DNA from: Planctomycetota bacterium
GTDB lineage: Bacteria > Planctomycetota > B15-G4 > JADJEK01
DNA length: 9,457 nt
Assembly: GCA_016795255.1 (NCBI GenBank)
Contig: JAEUIB010000660.1
Location: forward strand, 1-9,457
Reading direction: 5' to 3'
In this document: in pieces, positions 5,961 through 9,457 of the stretch
How the letters are laid out: the number at the start of each line of letters is the position of its first letter
Numbering within the stretch: the first letter of the stretch is position 1
Notes under the pieces: generated by a model
The model's input: only the letters and a program-made list of their open reading frames with translations
What the model was told of the DNA's origin: nothing
Database searches by the model: none
Position numbers and translations under genes: made by a program

Positions 5961-7286
5961 ATGGCGGAACCACGGCTCGGCGTCTTCACCGGCGAGCGCC
6001 TCGAGAACGGCATCGACGTCTACCACTGGTCGACGCGCAAGTTCACGACGGCTGCGCTGCGACTGACGCTGCACGACGAACTCGACGAGCACACGAGCGC
6101 GCGCGCGCTGCTGACCGGACTGCTGAAGCGCGGGACGAAGTCGTGGCCGGACATGCGCGCGTTCACGCGGCGCCTCGAAGAATTGTTCGGCGCATCGATG
6201 GGCATCGACGTCGCCAAACTCGGCGAGCGCCACACGAGCACGTTCCGCGTCGAGGTCGTCGCGGACGCGGTCGCGCGACGACTCGCGCTCGACGCGCCGC
6301 AAGGCGGGTTGCTGCTGTCCGCGCTCGAGCTCGTCCGCGAGGTGTTGTTCGAACCGATCGCGCCGGGCGACGCGTTCCCGGCCGACGCGTTCGACCAGGA
6401 ACGTCAGAACCTCGTGCATGCGATCGAGAGCGTGCTCGACGACAAGATCGCGTGGGCGCAACAGCGCCACGTCGAGGAGATGTTCCGCGGCGAGCCGTAC
6501 GCACGATTCGAACTCGGCGATCCCGCGCGGATCGCGACGCTGACGGCGCGCGACGTCCTCGCGTTCCATCGACATCGCGTCGCGACCGCGCCGATGGAAG
6601 TGTTCGTGGCCGGAGCGCTCGAACCACGCGACCTCGATCGCCTACGCGAGACGCTCGCCGCGTGGCCGCGGAAGTCCGTCGCGGCGCTGCCGCACGAGGG
6701 CGTCGTCAAGCCGGCGAGCGGCCCGCGTCTGCTCGAGGACGAGCTGCCGCTCGCGCAGAGCAAACTGCTGATCGGCTACCGCTACGACCCGCGCGCCTTG
6801 CCGTTGCGCGATCAGTACGCGCTCGGTCTCTACAACGCGGTGCTCGGCAGCGGTTCGACGTCGAAGCTGTTCAAGGAAGTCCGCGAGAAGCGCGGCCTCG
6901 CGTACTACGCGCATTCGATGGTCGACCGCTTCAAGGGCGCGCTGACGTTGTCGGCGGGCATCGCGGCGCGCAACGTCGCGAGCGCGCGCGAGGTCATGGA
7001 AGCGCAGGTCGACGCGATGCGACGCGGCGCGTTCACGTCCGACGACGTCGAGATCGCCCGCGCCGGAATCCTGAACGGTCTGCGCGGAGTCAACGACTCG
7101 GCGTTCCAAGCGATCGAGTTCGCCGCGACGGCGCGCATCGCGCGGCGCATCGCCGACGTCGACGAAGCCGCCGCGATGGTGCGGAGCCTGACGCACGACG
7201 ACGTCGTCCGCGTCGCCGCGCTGCCGCAGGAAGACCTGACGTACTTCTTGAAGGGAACCGAAGACCATGAACCTGCGGCCGATTGA
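5961..7286 (+). CDS. YmfF-like M16-family protein without the zinc motif
   Basis: A 441-residue member of the insulinase/M16 superfamily, related to Bacillus subtilis YmfF (often annotated as a factor associated with EF-P modification). Where active members carry HxxEH, this one has RALLTGLLKRGTKSWPDMR (48-66), followed by LEELFGASMGIDVAKLGERHT (72-92), the typical YmfF pattern. It therefore lacks the zinc ligands and should be catalytically silent. The C-terminal half has the normal M16 partner-domain block LGSGSTSKLFKEVREKRGLAYYAHS (295-319). No signal peptide is visible, so a cytoplasmic site is likely. The active partner follows, overlapping by 20 bases, which fits an obligate heterodimer in which the silent subunit helps form the substrate chamber, as in mitochondrial processing peptidase. 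The same frame stays open back to 4821, but the upstream part is non-coding shadow. Confidence 0.87.
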   Translation: MAEPRLGVFTGERLENGIDVYHWSTRKFTTAALRLTLHDELDEHTSARALLTGLLKRGTKSWPDMRAFTRRLEELFGASMGIDVAKLGERHTSTFRVEVVADAVARRLALDAPQGGLLLSALELVREVLFEPIAPGDAFPADAFDQERQNLVHAIESVLDDKIAWAQQRHVEEMFRGEPYARFELGDPARIATLTARDVLAFHRHRVATAPMEVFVAGALEPRDLDRLRETLAAWPRKSVAALPHEGVVKPASGPRLLEDELPLAQSKLLIGYRYDPRALPLRDQYALGLYNAVLGSGSTSKLFKEVREKRGLAYYAHSMVDRFKGALTLSAGIAARNVASAREVMEAQVDAMRRGAFTSDDVEIARAGILNGLRGVNDSAFQAIEFAATARIARRIADVDEAAAMVRSLTHDDVVRVAALPQEDLTYFLKGTEDHEPAAD

Positions 7287-8568
7287 CAACGCGCTCGGCG
7301 AAGAAGTCCTCGCCGGTACGCACGACAGCGGCCTGCGCGTCGTCGTCGTGCGCAAGCCGGGGTTCTCCCGGACGTTCGGTGTGTTCACGACCAACTACGG
7401 TTCGATCGACGATCGGTTCGTCGACCCACGGACCGGCGCCGCGATGCACGTCCCCGACGGCGTCGCGCATTTCCTCGAACACAAGATGTTCGAGGACGAA
7501 CGCGGCGACGTGTCCGACCGGTTCTCCGCGCTCGGCGCGATGAGCAACGCGTTCACGTCGTTCACGAACACGTCGTATCTGTTCTCGACGTCGAGTCACG
7601 AGCTCGAGTGCCTCGATCTGCTGCTCGACTTCGTGCAGGAGCCGTACTTCACGCCGGAACTCGTCGCGAAGGAGCAGGGCATCATCGGCCAGGAGATCCG
7701 CATGTACGACGACGACCCGTCGTGGCGGATCTACTTCGGATTGCTGCAGGCGCTGTTCCGCGAACATCCGGTGCGGATCAACATCGCCGGCACCGAGGAG
7801 TCGATCGCGCGGATCGACCCCGACGTGCTGTTCTCGTGCCACCGCGCGTTCTACCGGCCGGCGAACATGGTCCTGACGCTGGTCGGCGCGATCGATCCGG
7901 TCCAGGCGATGGCGCGCGTCGACGCCGATCTCGAAGCGCGGCGCGCGACGTGGGGCGGAATCCCGCACCGCCGCCAGCCGTTCCACGACGGTCCGATCGA
8001 GAGCCGCAGCGCGACGCTCGCGATGGACGTCGCGCGCAGCAAGCTGCTGCTCGGGTTCAAGGAGACCGAACTGTCCACCGACGGACGCAGCGTCGAGCGC
8101 CGCGAGATCGCGACGAACCTGCTGCTCGAGTTGTTGTTCGGCCGCTCGTCGCGGACCTACGAGCGGCTCTATGCCGCGGGTCTCGTCGACGAATCGTTCT
8201 CGGCGCAGTACTCCGGCGAGTTCGATTTTGGCTTCGCCGCGATCGGCGGCGACACCGACGAGCCCGAGCGTCTCGAGCAGGAACTCCTGCGCGCGGCCGA
8301 CGAGTTCGCGAACTACGGACCGGATCCCGCCGACCTCGACCGCATCCGACGCATGTCGGTCGGCCGCTTCGCGAGCCAATTCAACTCGACGGAATCGGTC
8401 GCGCTCGGGTTCTCGTCGTCGGCGATGCGTGACCTGACGCCGTTCGACGGTCTCGACTTGTTGCGCTCGATCACCGCCGACGAGGTCCACGCTCGCGGCA
8501 AGTCGCTGCTGGACGCGTCGCGCTGCGCGCGTTCCGTCCTCGAGCCACGCTCTTCGCCGACGTCGTGA
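7267..8568 (+). CDS. YmfH-like M16 zinc metallopeptidase
   Basis: A 433-residue M16 peptidase closely resembling the B. subtilis YmfH pattern (GVFTTNYGSID, VPDGVAHFLEHKMFE, GAMSNAFTSFTNTSYLFS, LLDFVQEPYFT, EQGIIGQEIRMYDDDPSWR). The inverted zinc motif is His68-x-x-Glu71-His72. Glu143 in the ExxxxxxE pair (Glu136/Glu143) is the expected third zinc ligand, so the enzyme looks active. The second half carries the partner domain with SSRTYERLYAAGLVDESFS. The gene starts within the last 20 bases of the ymfF-like gene, with AGGGA at 7252-7256 upstream, and its stop codon overlaps the start of miaA, so the three should be translated in step. No export signal is seen. The substrate is unknown. The family name links it to EF-P modification in Bacillus, which may not hold here. 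PqqL-type or MPP-like names would also be seen in databases. Confidence 0.92.
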   Translation: MNLRPIDNALGEEVLAGTHDSGLRVVVVRKPGFSRTFGVFTTNYGSIDDRFVDPRTGAAMHVPDGVAHFLEHKMFEDERGDVSDRFSALGAMSNAFTSFTNTSYLFSTSSHELECLDLLLDFVQEPYFTPELVAKEQGIIGQEIRMYDDDPSWRIYFGLLQALFREHPVRINIAGTEESIARIDPDVLFSCHRAFYRPANMVLTLVGAIDPVQAMARVDADLEARRATWGGIPHRRQPFHDGPIESRSATLAMDVARSKLLLGFKETELSTDGRSVERREIATNLLLELLFGRSSRTYERLYAAGLVDESFSAQYSGEFDFGFAAIGGDTDEPERLEQELLRAADEFANYGPDPADLDRIRRMSVGRFASQFNSTESVALGFSSSAMRDLTPFDGLDLLRSITADEVHARGKSLLDASRCARSVLEPRSSPTS

Positions 8569-9457
8569 CCGCCGACGAGCTCCCGATCTACGTCCTCACC
8601 GGGCCGACGGCCGCCGGCAAGAAAGACGTGGGCTTCGCGATCGCGCGCGCCCACGCGTTCGACGTCGTCGGCATGGACAGCGTCAAGGTCTACCGGGGCT
8701 TGTCGATCGGAGCCGCGGCGCCCGGCGCGGAGGCCGAAGGCATCCGGCTGCATCTGGTCGGAGTCGCCGATCCGCGCGAGCGGTTCTCGGTGGGGCGCTG
8801 GCTGGACGAAGCCGCCGCAGCGGTCGACGCGATCCGCGGTGCCGGTCGCGCACCGCTGTTCCTCGGCGGCACGCCGCTCTACCTGCAGGCGCTGCTGCGC
8901 GGGCTCTTCGAGGGTCCACCGGCCGATCCGATCGTCCGCGAACGACACCGCGTCGAGGCGCTCCGCGACGGCGTCGCGTCCCTGCACGCGCGGCTCGTGG
9001 AGATCGACCCGGTCGCCGCGGCGCGGATCCTGCCGACCGATCTGAAGCGCATCAGTCGTGCGCTCGAAGTCCACGAGCTCAGCGGAGCGCCGATCTCCGA
9101 GTTGCAGCGCGCCGGCACGAAGCCGCGCATCGCCGGCGCGTTCCGCATCGTGCACCTGACGGCGCCGCGGAACGAGTTGGATCGCCGCATCCATGCGCGC
9201 GTGGGGCGGATGCTCGACGACGGACTCGTCGACGAAGTCCGCGCGCTGCGGGCCGCGAACTTGCTGCTCGGCGAAGCGGCGACGGCGATCGGGTATCGCG
9301 AAGTCGTCGAGCAACTCGACCAGGGCCGCGTCGACGTCGGCACGCTGCGGGCCGAGATCGAGATGCACACGCGTCGGCTCGTGCGCAAGCAGGAGCGCTG
9401 GTTCCGGCGGTTCCCCGAGATCGTCCGTGTCGAACGCGGTCGGGACGACGACACGCG
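8565..9457 (+). CDS. miaA: MiaA-family tRNA dimethylallyltransferase with altered active-site motifs (3' partial)
   Basis: MiaA transfers the dimethylallyl group to N6 of A37 next to the anticodon of tRNAs reading UNN codons. The frame runs from GTG at 8565 to the window end (297 full codons), close to the usual 300-315 residues, so little is missing. The GTG shares bases with the upstream TGA (GTGA), and no Shine-Dalgarno is seen, which implies translational coupling. Family landmarks: LTGPTAAGKK (11-20), MDSVKVYRGLSIG (37-49), FLGGTPLYLQALL (99-111), LPTDLKRISRALEV (156-169), AIGYREV (241-247), HTRRLVRKQERWFRR. Odd points: Lys20 replaces the P-loop Ser/Thr, Lys41 stands where DSMQVY has Gln, Ala residues replace GTAKP, and GGTPLYL replaces GGTGLYL. 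The gene has no frame break, so it is a divergent member, not a pseudogene. It may have changed activity. The family is secure, the enzymatic function less so. Confidence 0.82.
   Translation, partial: MTADELPIYVLTGPTAAGKKDVGFAIARAHAFDVVGMDSVKVYRGLSIGAAAPGAEAEGIRLHLVGVADPRERFSVGRWLDEAAAAVDAIRGAGRAPLFLGGTPLYLQALLRGLFEGPPADPIVRERHRVEALRDGVASLHARLVEIDPVAAARILPTDLKRISRALEVHELSGAPISELQRAGTKPRIAGAFRIVHLTAPRNELDRRIHARVGRMLDDGLVDEVRALRAANLLLGEAATAIGYREVVEQLDQGRVDVGTLRAEIEMHTRRLVRKQERWFRRFPEIVRVERGRDDDT

Noticed and set aside
7090..8490. Minus-strand open frame of 466 codons opposite the M16 genes
   Set aside because: Shadow of the well-supported plus-strand M16 genes, with Arg/Glu/Val-rich translation and no motif.
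8313..9368. Minus-strand open frame of 351 codons opposite miaA
   Set aside because: The plus strand reads clear MiaA motifs from GTG 8565. This frame gives none.

Overview
This is a strongly GC-rich bacterial window holding eight protein genes that fill almost all of it. No RNA gene, insertion sequence, integrase or CRISPR array was found. The gene families suggest a chemotactic bacterium from a high-GC phylum outside the well-studied models. I lean towards Planctomycetota, with Myxococcota or another former deltaproteobacterial lineage as the alternative. This rests on the combination of stand-alone CheX/CheY genes, a PcnB-type poly(A) polymerase, a BtpA-family protein and a YmfF/YmfH-type M16 pair, and it is tentative.

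Bases 1-2254 (plus strand) are a chemotaxis operon: a CheR methyltransferase cut by the window start, a CheX-type CheY-P phosphatase, a single-domain CheY-like receiver, and a second, diverged CheX/CheC-like protein. Together they would set receptor methylation, carry the phosphoryl signal and remove it. The fourth protein probably tunes or scaffolds phosphatase activity.

Bases 2329-5690 (minus strand) hold pcnB and, upstream of it, a BtpA/SgcQ-family TIM barrel. The operon and pcnB converge across 74 bases. The PcnB protein is about twice the usual length, owing to an acidic insert in its catalytic head and a C-terminal tail of about 340 residues with alternating acidic and Arg-rich blocks. 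A good sigma-70-like promoter overlaps the first possible ATG and points to the second ATG as the real start.

Bases 5691-5960 are a divergent intergenic region. It has a -10-like element for btpA, immediately followed by a perfect 9-bp inverted repeat, and a weak candidate promoter for the plus-strand genes.

Bases 5961-9457 (plus strand) are a tightly overlapped operon: a YmfF-like M16 protein without the zinc motif, a YmfH-like M16 protein with an intact HxxEH motif, and a MiaA-family gene that starts inside the stop codon of ymfH and runs off the window. The MiaA reading has several non-canonical active-site residues, including Lys in place of the P-loop Ser/Thr. The main points for a second look are the PcnB architecture, the altered MiaA, the two CheX-like proteins around one CheY, and the palindrome at the btpA promoter. 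I do not see a clear multi-gene system of an unknown kind.
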